Part shown: positions 22,153 through 34,464 of the stretch, piece by piece
Layout: every line of letters begins with the position of its first letter
How positions within the stretch are numbered: position 1 is the stretch's first letter
NCBI GenBank assembly: GCA_022592445.1
Contig: JABYQR010000123.1
Location: 1 to 64,000 of the forward strand
Reading direction: 5' to 3'
Length of the DNA stretch: 64,000 nucleotides
From: Cytidiella melzeri
Lineage: Eukaryota > Basidiomycota > Agaricomycetes > Polyporales > Irpicaceae
Made by a program: the position numbers and the translations under genes
The notes under the pieces: generated by a model
What the model saw: the letters and a program-made list of their open reading frames with translations, nothing else
The model's database searches: none
What the model was told of the DNA's origin: nothing

Positions 22153-25100
22153 CTACTCAATCCGTCCACGTAACCAGCTCAGCAGACCTCTAGTGCCTTC
22201 TCTTTCCCATACCCTTCTGGCCGGTACCCTGAAGCTGAACAGAAAGAAACAGGCGAGGCGGTCAGCAAAAAACTCAGGTGCCTACGCATCCGATTAAGGA
22301 AAAAAAAACATACACATTACCGTCCACCAAGAACACATCCATCGGTAACAGCCCCATCTCGGGTGGCAAACGTCCGATTTCGTTATCCCTCAGATCCAGT
22401 TCTTCCAACTTCCACTCGGATACCTCCCTATGACCTTTGAACGCTTCTGCCACCCCTTGGAATCCGTCGAGCTCGGTAAGAGCGTTTCCACGCAATCGGA
22501 GGTGCCTCAGCCCAGGACGATGAGGCTTACCGTTATCTTCAGCTTCTTGACCGAGCACTATGCCAGACAGGAAGTCCTTGGTAATAGATGCGGAAGTCAA
22601 CGCGTTGTAGGACAGGTCAAGTGTCCTAAGGCTGGGGAACAGTCGTGCGAGTAAGGGTAGCAGATCTACGTGAGTTCGCAGCGTCACAGCGTCACCGCCA
22701 ACAACGTCTTGTGACCTTGAAACAGCCACGCTGTCGGCAAGACTGCAGTTTTCGAGGTTGAGCTCTTCCAGGCGTGGAAGGAAAGGTCCTCCAACGTCCG
22801 CGGGCAGGTTGAACGACGGGTCCATGCGCCGATTGGTCAATATGAGGGACTTGAGGTTGTGTGAGAGTGGTTGGAGTACTATTGCTGCGAGAGGGAGGGT
22901 AGGCGTAGGAATGCCGATATCGTGCGCACTTGAAGACGACGGAATTACCTTTGCAGCCAACGAGAACGAACGCATGTGAGATGCTTTCGGTAGTGCTGCA
23001 GTGGGCGGCAAAGTCAGAGTCTGGGTAGATGCAGAATAGTATTGGGGGCTGGATAGCGCCGACGCAGAAGGTGTAGGAGAACTCGCCGTAGATGCAGGCG
23101 GAGTTGGGGTCTGCGAGGGAGACACAGACAGAACAGACGCGGCAGCAGCCCTAGCTCTTCGTCGACCGCCTGCCGTCAGTAAACCCTGCTCAGCTTCAAT
23201 CTCCCAAGCTTCTTTCTCTACAGCCGTTGCTTGCGGTTGGGAAGAACTTGGCGTCTTGGAGGGAGACGGTAGAGAAGCAGCCGCTGCTACTGCCATTGCC
23301 CTTCGTCTTGCCCCTTCGGTTAGCGGAGCTTGTTCTGCCTCTGGTTCATTCGTTGCCCGCAAGGTTTGTACGTTGTTTGCAGTAGCCGTCTGGGCGTTAT
23401 CGTCAACTTGCGGAGTAGTCATATGTCGTGTGCGGAGCTTCATCTTCCGCTCAGCTTCCAGTTCCCATGCTTCTCTGACGACTCGTTTCCCGACAATAAT
23501 ACGTACAACGCCCTTCTTGGGAGGCTCTGTTGTCATCTCGTACTCGACTGTCCTCTTGAGAGAAGCAGGGGGGAATGCCGCCTCGATAACCGGGCGTGTA
23601 ACACGCGTCTCTTCTAGATCAAGTAGGGAGAGCACTGGGAAAGGCGTATATGCTTCAGATAAAGTGTTCACCGGAAATGAATCGTCGCCCAAGTCCGCTT
23701 GTCTAGCTGTGAGTTCAGAGAGGTGTTCCAACCGAGAGAGCGCGCGAATTAGGGAAGACGCGTTTCCGAGTGGATTTGAAGATAGATCCAGTTTCGTGAG
23801 TGAGGCTGGAAGCTGGCCTGGTTTGTGGTCAATGCCGACTGAAGTTATTCGGTTGTGCGAGACATCCAATGATGTCAAACTTGGAAGTGGTACAGTGGCT
23901 CGAGTGATGGCTTGGGAGTACCAGTCACCTCTTGAATCTCGGGTACGACTTGAAGGGTTTGAGCCCATCGCAGCAAACGGAGAGGAGAAGGGTAGAGTTG
24001 TTAGTGCGTTGTGCGATAGATTTAGAGCGGACAGACTAGGTAAAGCCCAGAAGTTGGGAGGCAGGCGGTCAATGCTGTTGTGAGAGATGTCCAAGGATGT
24101 GAGCCCGGTCAAATCAGCGAAGGAATCCGGCAGACAAGTCAGCTTGTTGTTGTGCAGCTATTTTCACATAATTCATAAGCATCACATAAACTGCAAGATG
24201 TAGGGTGCTTACATCTATGTTCTTCAGTGAGCCAAACATGGATATCTCTGGTTGTATTTCCACAATATCGTTCGACCATGCTTTCAAAACCTCGAGGTCC
24301 TGTGCTTCGTACCAAGAAGGAGCGTTGTGACTGCCTGCACGTCTTCGGGACGCAGAACTCTCGTCAGACGACGAGGTTGTTATTGGTGGTTCTACAGGCA
24401 CAGAGGTCAAAGGTTCTGGCTTGATACCTAGATGTATCTCGAAAAGAGCGGATGGGAGACAAGGCAGCGCACGAGATGCGAGATTGATCGCACCTATTCT
24501 CGACGGTAAGTATATGTTCAAGTTCGCGAATGGGAAATACAACTGCGAGCGAGTGGAGAACGGACCGTGAATGCATGATACAATGCGAGAACAGGCGTAT
24601 AAGCTGAACTCTCCGCAAACGCCTTACTGAGCGCGGCTGGTCCTGTAACCCACGGTAAGATATTTGGGTTCGCGTATATATTGCCTACTTCTCGGCGATA
24701 GATGTGCACTAGAGACTTGAGTACACTAGAACACGCGTACGTATTTATGCACAACGGATCACCTCCACTCGCGCGCATTGAAATGTTGTGAACTCACCGG
24801 TTGAACGCGCTCGCTCGATGGTTTCTTTGACGGACCAGCGTCCCAGGTCAACAGCATCTTCTTCAGGCTTTCCTAGAGCTGCAGGCAAAGCATCCACTAA
24901 GCTACTGAAGTCATCGAAACCGGCGCCGCTTCCCAAACTCTTGGACATGGCCTTCTTAGCCTCCGCTCTCTTCAACGCGATCTGCTCGCGTATGCTCATG
25001 GGAGGAGGACTCGGGCCTCCCGGAGGCTCATCCTCGAAAGACTTCGACTTCGCGGGTGCTCGTCGAACTGGTGATTCCTGAGGCGAGGGAGCCGGCTTCA

Positions 25101-25275
25101 CTGATTTCATACTTATTTGCGGCCGCAGGGTGCGACCAACAGGTGTCGGACTTGGCGGTGGCTTGCGCGAAGATGAGCTGGCATTGGATGCACCAGTACG
25201 CGAAGATGGTGTGGGCGGTGCTTTGCTAGGTGTTCGAGCTGTATTGCGAGACGGAGGCTGAGGGATGCGTGACAT
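22153..25275 (-). CDS. leucine-rich repeat protein (LRRC40-like)
   Basis: Four exons: 25275-24798, 24493-24213, 24157-22314, 22234-22153 (894 residues). The start is the Met in MSRIPQPPSR. The first exon encodes a Pro/Ser-rich disordered region. LRRs begin at INLASRALPCLPSALFEI and continue (LTSLDISHNSIDRLPPNF, LTSLDVSHNRITSV). A long linker carries two diverged copies of an Ala/Arg-rich module (LTEGARRRAMAVAAAAS and LTAGGRRRARAAAAS), followed by more LRRs (LRTLDLSYNAL, LEELDLRDNEIGRLPPE) and a conserved tail, VWEREGTRGLLSWLRGRIE. The tail is known from fungal and animal LRR proteins of this type. It is probably a soluble scaffold; partner unknown. The first intron is 304 bp, far longer than the others. 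Convergent with the Zn2Cys6 gene. Confidence 0.82.
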
Positions 25276-25626
25276 GGCAGGAGGTGAGCAAGCATGAACA
25301 GGCGCCAATAACGCGAGGAGTCGAGATTATTAATATTTTGATTGAAAAATTTGTCAATATCCGCGGTAGTGTGCGGTACAGCTTAAGCACGGTCACTTCA
25401 TGATCAGCTGGGTGCGTTGTGTACCTCCAACGACAAAACTAACACAGTATTGGAATGGAGAACAAAGTAGCGTTATGGGTATACATCAGCGCTGGGCCAT
25501 TCAGATACAAACTTCCGTTAGTGCAATTCAGACGCTACCTCCAGAGACATTCCCTTCAATCCATGCCTGAATATCTGAGTGACAGAGATCATTTAGCGTT
25601 CCCTGAATGGAGTATATCAACAAATA

Positions 25627-27204
25627 TCACATACCACCCTCGTGCAGCTCGAAAGAAAAGCCTTGCGCCCCGCAAAGCTCTTGCAGCTCGTCGATCGACG
25701 ATGAGAACAGTTTCCTGGGCAAAACTGCAGTTGCACGGATGACGAGCTTCTTGAACGCACGAGACTGGCGGTTGCGATGCAAGCAGGCATGCAAAGCCTT
25801 CATGATACCTTCAGCGTCGCCCATCTCTCTCAGACTAGCCTCGCTTTCCTTCGTCGCTTCGGTCCCCTCGGGATGATGCCACACCACGACTTCCAGCGTC
25901 TCCAAGTGGTCCGGGAGGCGCCACTCAGAGACGAAGCCATACTCCTCAGAGCGCAAAAGACCGATTGCAAGGTGTCTTAACTCTGAGAAGAGCTGCGAAT
26001 CTGCCCACACCTTGAAAAGCAAAGACTCTGCCGCCCGTCCGACAAGGAAGAGTCGTTCAAGCTTCTGCAGGCACGCTGGGTCCACTGCCACGACGCGCAT
26101 TTGGTCCCTGGGACGCCTGTCGAAGATGTCCCGGTACACTTCTAGGTTGCGGAGAGCTGGTAGCGTGCCGGAGGACACCACGGGTATTTCGTTATGGCTG
26201 AACATGGTGATCTGTAACGTGTGGACGGAAGGAAGTGTCGGAAGATATGGCGCACATTTCACCTCTGCGGGAGTAATCTCGATGTCCCTGATGCAGAGGT
26301 GCTCGAGTTGCATGGGGATGAAGTTGTTAGGTTTCGCATGACGCGTCCACGGAACATTGAATGTGCTAGGCCCATGAGCAGACAATTTGGGAATGGCGGA
26401 TTGGGGATCAGAAGGGAGTGTATAAATGAGGATATTGTCGACTGGGAACGCGCGGCCTTCGATAAGACCATGGTTGCATACAATAACACAATCAAGAGAT
26501 GTAAGGGAGCGCAGCGTAGTCGTTAGATCTGCCTGGACTCGTCGTGTGGTCTTTCGTTTGATCCCCATGAGATCCGAGTGATTTCTGCCCTCCTCGTTGA
26601 ACACCCATGCCTCCTGCACGAACGTCCCTAGAGTGGGGCACGAGCGAAGTGTCCTCGAGAATGAGAGTACACTGCTCGAAGAATTGAGAAAAGGGCATGC
26701 ATACAGGAGCTCGTTGGCAACGGGATACCAGGCTCGGCATACCAGCGTAGCAGAGCGCAAGCAACGCTGAGTGTCTCGCAGGACATCCAGAAAGTCCGTA
26801 GTGAGCTCGCTATAGAGACCACGCGGATCCGACCTGAACCTCACTGCTTTCTCGTAAAGAGGCGGCAGGACGTATCCTAAAACGTTCAGCAAAATCTCTA
26901 CTGGAAGATTTTGGATGCTCGCTGGAAGTCGGGAGAGGACCGGGGTGGGTGGTGCTGGATGCGATGACGGGACTGAGGTAGAATCTGTCTGGCAATGGGG
27001 CGTAGCGCGCATACGCGACTTGGTGAAAGCCTTACGCATCTTGAAGAGCGGGAGACTCGAATGCGAAGACAGTGCGTCGGTTCTGTCCATGACGAGGGAT
27101 TGGTTTCGGAGGACGTCGAGGTGACTGTGAAGAGCAAGATGAGGGGGCACAATGAAGGATTTCGGCTTTTGAGGGAGAACTACTAGTGATGTGCGAAGGC
27201 TCAT
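25627..27204 (-). CDS. F-box protein, Agaricomycete type
   Basis: A single exon encodes 525 residues. After a basic N-terminal region (about 85 residues), the F-box-like motif SIQNLPVEILLNVLGYVLP is followed by TLVCRAWYPVANELLYACPFL (about residues 95-165). The rest is a long, weakly repetitive Leu-rich part (LEHLCIRDIEITPAEV, LRNLEVYRDIF, LERLFLVGRA, LETLEVVVWHHPEG) of the kind expanded in mushroom F-box families. F-box proteins hand substrates to SCF ubiquitin ligases through Skp1; the substrate is unknown here. A shorter start cannot be excluded, because the first 40 residues have no conserved content. It is divergent from nothing close: 1.8 kb upstream is empty. Confidence 0.75.
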   Translation of the reverse strand: MSLRTSLVVLPQKPKSFIVPPHLALHSHLDVLRNQSLVMDRTDALSSHSSLPLFKMRKAFTKSRMRATPHCQTDSTSVPSSHPAPPTPVLSRLPASIQNLPVEILLNVLGYVLPPLYEKAVRFRSDPRGLYSELTTDFLDVLRDTQRCLRSATLVCRAWYPVANELLYACPFLNSSSSVLSFSRTLRSCPTLGTFVQEAWVFNEEGRNHSDLMGIKRKTTRRVQADLTTTLRSLTSLDCVIVCNHGLIEGRAFPVDNILIYTLPSDPQSAIPKLSAHGPSTFNVPWTRHAKPNNFIPMQLEHLCIRDIEITPAEVKCAPYLPTLPSVHTLQITMFSHNEIPVVSSGTLPALRNLEVYRDIFDRRPRDQMRVVAVDPACLQKLERLFLVGRAAESLLFKVWADSQLFSELRHLAIGLLRSEEYGFVSEWRLPDHLETLEVVVWHHPEGTEATKESEASLREMGDAEGIMKALHACLHRNRQSRAFKKLVIRATAVLPRKLFSSSIDELQELCGAQGFSFELHEGGM

Positions 27205-28978
27205 TCGGGACTAACGCCGATATGTCAGGTATCAGTCACGCGGAAGTGCTTTGTGAACTCACCACCAGGGGAGATTCAATATGGCATCACAGCAGTAACG
27301 CAGCTTTTCCCCAGGGCTGCGAGCAGCACTCATCCACGGTTACATTAGTTTGCTTCGGACCTCGAAACATAACGAGTTAGTACATGCAGAACGGAGCACA
27401 AAGTGGTTGGCGAGTGATCATGACCCGCATTCCTTGGCGGTTTCTGCCTGTGGATGCCGCATTAGCGAGGGTTGAGTGACCTGCAATTGCCTGCGAAAAA
27501 AAGCATGAGCGACTTGATCCTTCGTCTGATCCCCAACCATCGTATCCTGTGCCTGATGGGATTTCAGAATCACAGCGACTGTGTGAGCGCATATTAGTAG
27601 TGGCGTGACACGAAAGACAGAAAATATATCGAGCCTGTCAGAAATAGAGGCTGTACCTGATACATGTCTTGCTGGCTCGTTTTGCTTTCGGATACGGATC
27701 CATGCACCCGCGGACCTAGCGATTCGCCCATTGGTGATCCTCACGGTACGTCAGGCAGCTGAATGCCAGCCGGATATAAAATTCTGGTGTAGGGGCTCCG
27801 CAGGTGCTTATACAGGTTCCGTCACCAATGAACCTACTTTTCTAATCGTCACATGAAGGGCCAAGTCCCGTTCGGTCGTTCTTGGATTTCACATCGTACA
27901 GTAGTGTCTTGTATGCGCCAAATTAGATGCTAGAGGTGAGATTACCTCGACATATAACGTGGTTTGCGCAGGTCACTCACAGAAATGTACGCTGTTTGAG
28001 GTGCGGTCTCAACCTTGATGACATGACCAAATGCTCAGGTAACAGATCAACTTGAATATTAATGATACAGTGGTAACGGACAAGCAGTAGCTCACCATCG
28101 GAGATTGATGCAGCGAATTGTCGGAACCTTGATGAAAAAATCCGAATTACAGCTTAGGCACCTAATATGGCGCAGTGTACAACGGCAATGTTGAAGTCAT
28201 TCCGAGTCGTCTGGGGGTGACGATGGAAATTCGTGAAACGTGCGCCTCACGCTGTAATTTCGCCAACTCGTCATACTTAGAGTTAGCTTGTCTAGGGTCT
28301 GGGTAGAAGACGCATATATTCCCCGAGAATTACAGTATTACAGTGGTTCGACCTACACAATCCCGTAATGTCGTTATCGTTCATATGTGAAGGTCATGCA
28401 GAAAATCCTCAAATACTCACTTCAAACGGAGCTGCCAGATTCCAACCGGATATTCATACTTTACTTCAGGGTCCATGTAGCAAAAGGAGGAGCTCTGAGA
28501 TCAAGGACAGGACTAGAGGGCGAAGCGTAAGAAGAGCAGTGGTCGTGATCAACGTCGCGTTCAAGCGTCGGGAGTAAGTGAACATGATGGCGCTTCATGA
28601 CGATTACCATTTTAGGACTACTACGCTAGCATAGACGCCTAGAATCAACGAATCTCTCCCTCAGCTCAACGTCAAGACTTTCCCGAAGGCCCGTCGTCAT
28701 TACACGCTACGTGAGTGCTGCCAGTCCATTCTATGAACTGTTGGAATGCTGCAAGAGAGATATGGAGGAAGAAGATGAAGCAGGGCGGGCTGGATGGAGG
28801 GACATAAGGGCAGATGACGAGACAGCCTGGTGAGCAAATGTGCTGATTACATCTACATCGCTGCAGCCGGACTAGTGCGACGAACGTATCGCAGTGAGTT
28901 ACATATGAGTTCCAAACTAATCGACCAAGATTAACCTCCATGGCCAGCTTCCGACCTCTTCAACCGAACTCGCCCAGC
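27205..28978. other. 1.8-kb intergenic region without a recognised gene
   Basis: Only short frames without domains are seen on both strands. The last few hundred bases should hold the eS10 promoter and leader. No tRNA, repeat or transposon signature was found by eye. Confidence 0.45.
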
Positions 28979-29536
28979 ATGATCATTACAAAGGAGCACA
29001 AGCGCACCATCTACGAGAACCTTTTCAAGGGTACGCTCCCGTGTCCTTCTGCGACCTAACACGAAAGCCCATGATTTTGATCCTCATTCTTACAGAGGGC
29101 GTTTTGGTTGCCAAGAAGGATTACAATGCGCCGAAGCACGAGGAACTTGACGTCCCCAACCTCGAGGTGATAAAGGCCATGCAAAGCCTGACCTCGAAAG
29201 GCTTCGTGAAGACTCAGTTCTCATGGCAATGGTACTACTACGTTCTCACACCTGAAGGTGTTGAGCATCTCCGTGAATGGTGTGTGTTTCCTCACGATGA
29301 AATGAGAGACGCGTATTCTCAACCTTGTTAGGCTACATCTCCCTACTGAGATTGTCCCTGCTACGCACAAAAAGGCCGCTCGTCCCGCTCGCCCAGCTGG
29401 TATACGTGGGGGTGGCGAGGGTGCTTACCGCGCTCCTCGCCCTGACCGCGAAGAGTACAGGAAGAAGGACAGCGCACCGTCTGGCGACTTCAGGCCTCAT
29501 TTTGCTGGAGTCGGTCGGGGAGCCCCACGGGAGTGA
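28979..29536 (+). CDS. RPS10: 40S ribosomal protein eS10
   Basis: Three exons: 28979-29030, 29096-29279, 29332-29536 (146 residues, close to family length). The N-terminus MIITKEHKRTIYENLFKEG matches the winged-helix start of eS10, then VLVAKKDYNAPKHEELDVPN, VIKAMQSLTSKGFVKTQF, SWQWYYYVLTPEGVEHLREW and LHLPTEIVPATHKKAARP. The tail is basic and Gly/Arg-rich (GIRGGGEGAYRAP) and ends GVGRGAPRE. eS10 sits in the beak of the 40S subunit. Both introns are 52-65 bp with canonical ends (GTACGC/ACAG and GTGTGT/TTAG). The frame is continuous only with this splicing. Convergent with the O-fucosyltransferase-like gene, about 220 bp between stops. Confidence 0.93.
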
Positions 29537-29757
29537 ATCCAGTGGGTCTGTAGGCTCACAGTCGTATATCGCTCTTCCCGTGGTGGGGGCAGTTTGTGGA
29601 TGCTGGAGGGATGTCGGGGCATCTCCTTTCCCAGCTATGTCGTCATGCTGTCGGATGTGTTTTTGCCTTACTTTGTTGTCACACACAAAATTGTAGTATG
29701 AGTTCTCTGCATGCCCCGTATATGCTATGTCGACTTGCCATCCCATTCTACGTTCAA

Positions 29758-31730
29758 TCAACCGAAGAGTTCTACAACATTTCTAGGTTTCTGTTGTCCA
29801 AGGCCTTCGGTGCGATAAGCAACAATTTGCCTCGTGAAAGAACTGAAACGGAGTGCGTGTTACTTCACGACATGAGAGATTCCGACTTGCAGATAGGAAC
29901 GTACCTGACTCTTCCGCATCCTCTTGCTCCGCTCACAAACAAAGTGGACTGCATCGCCGCCATCTTGTCCAATATCCCCCAGATACCAGCATCCTCCCAG
30001 ATCAGACCAGTATCATCGTCGTCTACCAGCGAGAAGTCACGTCCTTCCCCCATCAGCTCCGCACGAACACGCTGCATCTGCTCTGCCAGACCAGTCATAG
30101 TCCTGTGTTCCAGGGCACCACCAGCATCGAAAGCTCCCTTGACAATATTCATTGCGTGAATGTGTTCGTTCGTGACTGCCTTGAACGTGTTTGACCGGTG
30201 TTGTGGCGCCTGAGAACCTTCGTCGGAGGACAGGGACGCCGGCATATCTGTCGCTAACCAAACGGTTTTGATGCCTCTCGCCAGCGTAGGGTCAGCTAAC
30301 AGCGTGCTCAAGGTATCGACGAGAGCCTCAGCGCAATCGGGAAGTATTTCGGGTTGAACTGTTTCCATCCTCCAATGTACGGCGAGGTACGGCTGAGAGG
30401 ACATCGTGAGTAGTTCTGCTAGTTCCCAAAGCTTCTGAGAATAATCTAGTCCTGGAATAGCTGGGGGAGTATAGAAAGGCATATGTCGAAGGTCCCAATG
30501 GACTAAGAGAACTTCGGGTTCAGTGAAGTCAGAGCTGTCTGACTGAGGGTTTTGAGCCTTGTTGTAGGTATTTTGCAACCGAGTTAGATCCTGGAGAGGG
30601 CGTCCGTCGGCAGCCATACGCATGACATCCTCTCGTCCAAGATAAGCAGCAAGAGTGTCACCAGTGTTGGAGGCTACTGTTGCATCGGATAAAACTGTGT
30701 GCACAGATAGCGGGCGACGAGAATCCAGGCGCAAGTGCCGTAGCTTTGTCTTCAAGCAAAAAGAGTTCTTCAGACGAGGATCGTCATTCTCCAGAGGTCG
30801 CTCGTCAACATACAGGTCCAGACCATCCTCAGCGAGAGCAAGAGTTGCTCCAGCGTCATCAGCTCGTGAAGTCAGACGTTCGTCGAAGAAGGCAAGTTGT
30901 CCGATGGGTCGTTCTGGTCGCATCCCAACCCAAGTCTTGAAATCGTCCATGAACATGACTTGGCCTGTGCCTCCGCTGGCCTCTTTCAGTTGTCTTGCAG
31001 CACTGCCAACGTCATAGTAAGCTTCGAATCCCCATTTCCCGCAGGTACCAAGTCTGCTCTTTCCAACATTCGGAAGTACGACAGTGCGATTCAACGCGGC
31101 AGCGAGGTGAAAGATCTGGGTGAGGTGAAGTCGTCCTCTGGACTCTTGCTCGCCAATCCAAAGAGGTAGAAGTAATCGGCAGCGTGGTTGTCCGCGACAG
31201 AACTGGGAGTCTACCAAAGTCGTTTTGAGGCCAACGCGCGTCGAATCAGGAGAAGGATGGACCTCCGGAATAGCGGTGACCACCGGTGGCCAGCGCATGT
31301 TGACAAGGTCGGTGACGGTGGCAACTTCTGGCTCATCAAGAAGCTCCTCAACTATGAGATCCTGGATAGCCTTGCGATCAACGATAGGTCGGCGTGTCGA
31401 TGGTATTCTGATACGTGGTTGCTGTAGCTCGAGTTCGTGCATTACCCGGGTGGGTGAGCTCAAGTTGGACATGCTAAAGGTGTCCAAAGTGCCGTAGAAT
31501 CTCCAGAGAGCCAGACAGAGAACCAAAATTAGGATCAAAAGCGCGAAGAATCGTCGCATGAGCGTACGAAGACTCCCGCCACCAGCAGCTTTGACCATAG
31601 AGTTCATTTTGCGTAAACGCATTCGTCGCCTGGGTCTTGCAATGGCCTCAGCATCTACTAGATCGTCCTTGTCTAGGTTGGGAGTAGCAGAGATCCAGTA
31701 CGAACTTTCTCGCGTCGGTCTGCGTAACAT
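29758..31730 (-). CDS. O-fucosyltransferase-like type II membrane protein
   Basis: Two exons: 31730-29905 and 29842-29758 (636 residues). The N-terminal about 58 residues are basic and cytosolic-like. A single membrane anchor, FFALLILILVLCLALWRFYG, spans about residues 60-80, so the bulk faces the Golgi or ER lumen. The luminal domain shows blocks of the fungal O-fucosyltransferase-like family: GRLHLTQIFHLAAALNRTVVLPNVG, CLKTKLRHLRL, LAVHWRMETVQPEILPDCA (HxR type nucleotide-sugar site), TVWLATDMPASLSS, and a C-terminal GCGRVR-SFTRQIVAYR that exists only after removing a 62-bp intron (29904-29843). Without that intron the protein would end in an artificial tail. The acceptor and sugar are not known. 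Neighbouring eS10 is unrelated. Confidence 0.75.
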
Positions 31731-32842
31731 TGTAGAGGGAGACGATTGGCGTCGACTTGGACGTTACAAGTGGTTTGCATCACGACGTCACTTAGTGACA
31801 GCCGTGACGCAGCGAACTACACTTTCCCTTTCTAGACTTTGGCGTTCAACACACTACCTTGTTTGGGAATCCCATCAGCCAACCTCGCCGTGACTAGAAC
31901 TTGAACAGTCTGCCGACTCGGATGTGCTCGGATGCAGTCGTAGCTTTCTCGTATACGACACCGCTAACAACTGCGTCGTGTTGTCTGGGCTGGTTGACTT
32001 ACTGAAAGCGAACCATCTCCTACTGGACTCCGTGCGAGAAACATGCGAAAACCAAGTAGGGCACGCAGGCGTATCAGCAGACATTTGCCATACCCTCTTC
32101 ACTGAATAGAATGTTGGCATACTCTTGTTTGGATCACGCTCCCATCTTGGTTCTCAACATCGTAGGATTATGAAGGCCCCGTCATATGACAATGACATGT
32201 ATCATCGTGCCTCTTCAATAGATCTACCCAGACGCTCTCAGGTAGTTTTCCACGACCTGAGACAGCGCAAGGCGTATCAAACGGCTGCCATATTGAGGTA
32301 TTGGTTCTCCAACTATCTGCGTGACGTAACTCACCGTATGTGCAATTAGTGCGAAAACAACGACGAGTATGTGGGCATCACGACCGTCGCCCGTGCTATT
32401 CCCTTCGACGCATGCGGACCGCCCTTGTTGGCCCGGACCGCACGATGGAGACATAGACTCTATCATCAATCATCGTAGCTCGCAGCTGACCGGACACATT
32501 CAGAGATTGAATGTAATCGTCGGGGTCATGTTGAACGTCTAACAACGTTTGACACTCGTCTTTGGTCAACTGACGGGTCGCAACGACGGCGAAACCTCGA
32601 GGACCGTCGCAACAATGTATCTCCTGGTCGGTATTGATTATCTCGAGGACGTAAAGAAGTATACTCAACTAGTTGCACTTAGTAATCTAGACTTCAGTGA
32701 ACGGCGAAGGATTCGCCTGTATGGTGATATTCATTCGTGACATGGACAATTACCTTTACCGTGGAGCAATGCAGTTCTGAGAGATAAAATGGGAGCTGGT
32801 CTCTTTCAACACCAGTAATCGCAAGAATATCATTCCTGCGCC
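31731..32842. other. intergenic region between O-fucosyltransferase-like and esterase genes
   Basis: This holds two outward promoters. The only protein-like frame is the small minus-strand one at 32396-32741, described separately; other frames are short and unremarkable. Confidence 0.4.
32396..32741 (-). CDS. possible small uncharacterised gene or gene remnant
   Basis: From the Met at 32741 (MNITIQANPSPFTE) a stop comes after 15 codons, but a frame-shifted continuation of about 90 codons follows (VLEIINTDQEIHCCDGPRG, FAVVATRQLTKDECQTLL, YIQSLNVSGQLRATMIDD, ending at 32396). A 20-30 bp excision would be needed, too short for a normal intron, so it may be a remnant. The composition is acidic and protein-like. 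No domain is recognised. Confidence 0.25.
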
Positions 32843-34259
32843 ATGGCATACGGTGCTATGCTCTCCCTGCTCAATTTTGCGCTCGCAGCAGTTGCGCTTC
32901 CTTCTCCACAATTCGAACCGTTGCCCGGTATTCCTCTCAGTAAGCCAAATGGACCATGACCATCGTTGTGTTTCGATTGACCGCTTTCACTGTACAGCAT
33001 GCCCAACCCCGGCCACCATCACAGGGTACAACAACACCCGTCTCCCCAACCCGTTTCTGTTCAATGACGGACATCCCGTTATATCAGTCGAAGACTGGGC
33101 GTGCAGACGAGCGCAGATATCCGCCCTCATCCAAGGCTACGAGGCCGGATTTCTTCCACCGAGGCCCCAGATCGTCGAGCCAAGCTTCACCCAGAACGGA
33201 ACGTCTGGTACGCTCGGTGTGACTGCCGGCTTCCAAAACAAAACAATCTCTTTCTCGTCACCAATCACCTTCCCATCTGGAAAGGCACCCAGCGGTGGTT
33301 GGCCGCTGCTCATTGTCTACGATGGGCTCAGTATTCCTGTTCCTGACGGGGTATGTGGATCACAGGATAGCTTGCAACCCAGTTTGAAAGCTCACTCGTG
33401 ATGTTCCTCCAGATTGCTACGCTTATTTTTACAAACGACGCGCTCGCATTGCAAAACGATCTCACCAGCCGTGGTCAAGGCCTGTTCTTTGACCTGTACG
33501 GATCTGACGCATCTGCATCCTCAATGACGGCTTGGGTGTGGGGCGTCAGTCGTATTATTGACGCTCTTGAGCTCTCGCCTCAGGCCAACATCAACCTCAA
33601 AAAGCTCGCCGTCACAGGTTGCTCGCGAGACGGCAAAGGCACGCTCATGGCCGGTGCTTTCGAGACTCGCATTGCGTTAACAATTCCACAAGAGTCTGGT
33701 TCAGGTGGAGATACGTGCGTGAGTACATTCCTACCATACTGTACTTCTGTGAATTTGACCTTCTTGTATTTGCGTGTAGTGGCGTCTTTCGAAGTTTGAA
33801 CAGGATAGCGGAGACGACGTCCAGCAAGCGACGGAAATTGTTCAAGAAAACGTCTGGTTCTCCCCTACCTTTGATCAATATGTCAACGACATTTCCGTTC
33901 TCCCATACGACCACCACATGCTCGCGGCAATGGTTGCTCCCCGCGCCCTCATCTCCTTCGAGAATACAGATGTAGAGTGGTTGAGTCCACTGAGCGCGTT
34001 TGGATGCATGTCGGCTGCACACACCGTCTACGAAGCGCTGGGTATCCCGTCAAACCACGGATTCGTCCAGGCGGGCAATCACAGCCACTGCGATTTCCCA
34101 GAGTCGCAGAATGCTGATCTCTTCGCTTTCTTCGACAAGTTCCTGCTCAACGAGGACGCGAACACGAACGTCTTTACTACCAACGGTGTCTTTAACGGGA
34201 CTGTGTGGGATCCGTCTTACTGGATTAACTGGAAGACACCCAGTCTCGGCATCTTGTAG
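32843..34259 (+). CDS. 4-O-methyl-glucuronoyl methylesterase, family CE15
   Basis: Four exons: 32843-32939, 32998-33350, 33413-33718, 33780-34259 (411 residues). An N-terminal signal peptide ([21 protein letters not shown]) marks it as secreted. The CE15 domain begins at [20 protein letters not shown]. The catalytic Ser lies in [10 protein letters not shown] (GCSRxGK motif), followed by [13 protein letters not shown] with the family's acidic residue, and the His in [13 protein letters not shown]15 enzymes split the ester between lignin alcohols and glucuronic acid side chains of xylan, helping separate lignin from hemicellulose in wood or litter. There is no cellulose-binding module; the catalytic domain follows the signal directly after a 15-residue stretch. 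All introns are 58-62 bp and canonical. Regulation is not visible. The gene lies 540 bp upstream of a young Gypsy element. Confidence 0.92.
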
Positions 34260-34464
34260 ATACGCTTTTGTTCTGCTCTGAATTGACGAATGTACACGTA
34301 GTCGTCCACTGTAGTATGCATACTTGGTACAACCTAGCTGTAGAACCACTCATACTTGTTCAAGGTCTCGTACTAGGGGAGCAAGACTCTGATCTGATAA
34401 TAACAACGCGAAGCTGAAACCGTAGGCTGGCGGTATGGTATCGCGAGGAGATGGTGGGAAATCA

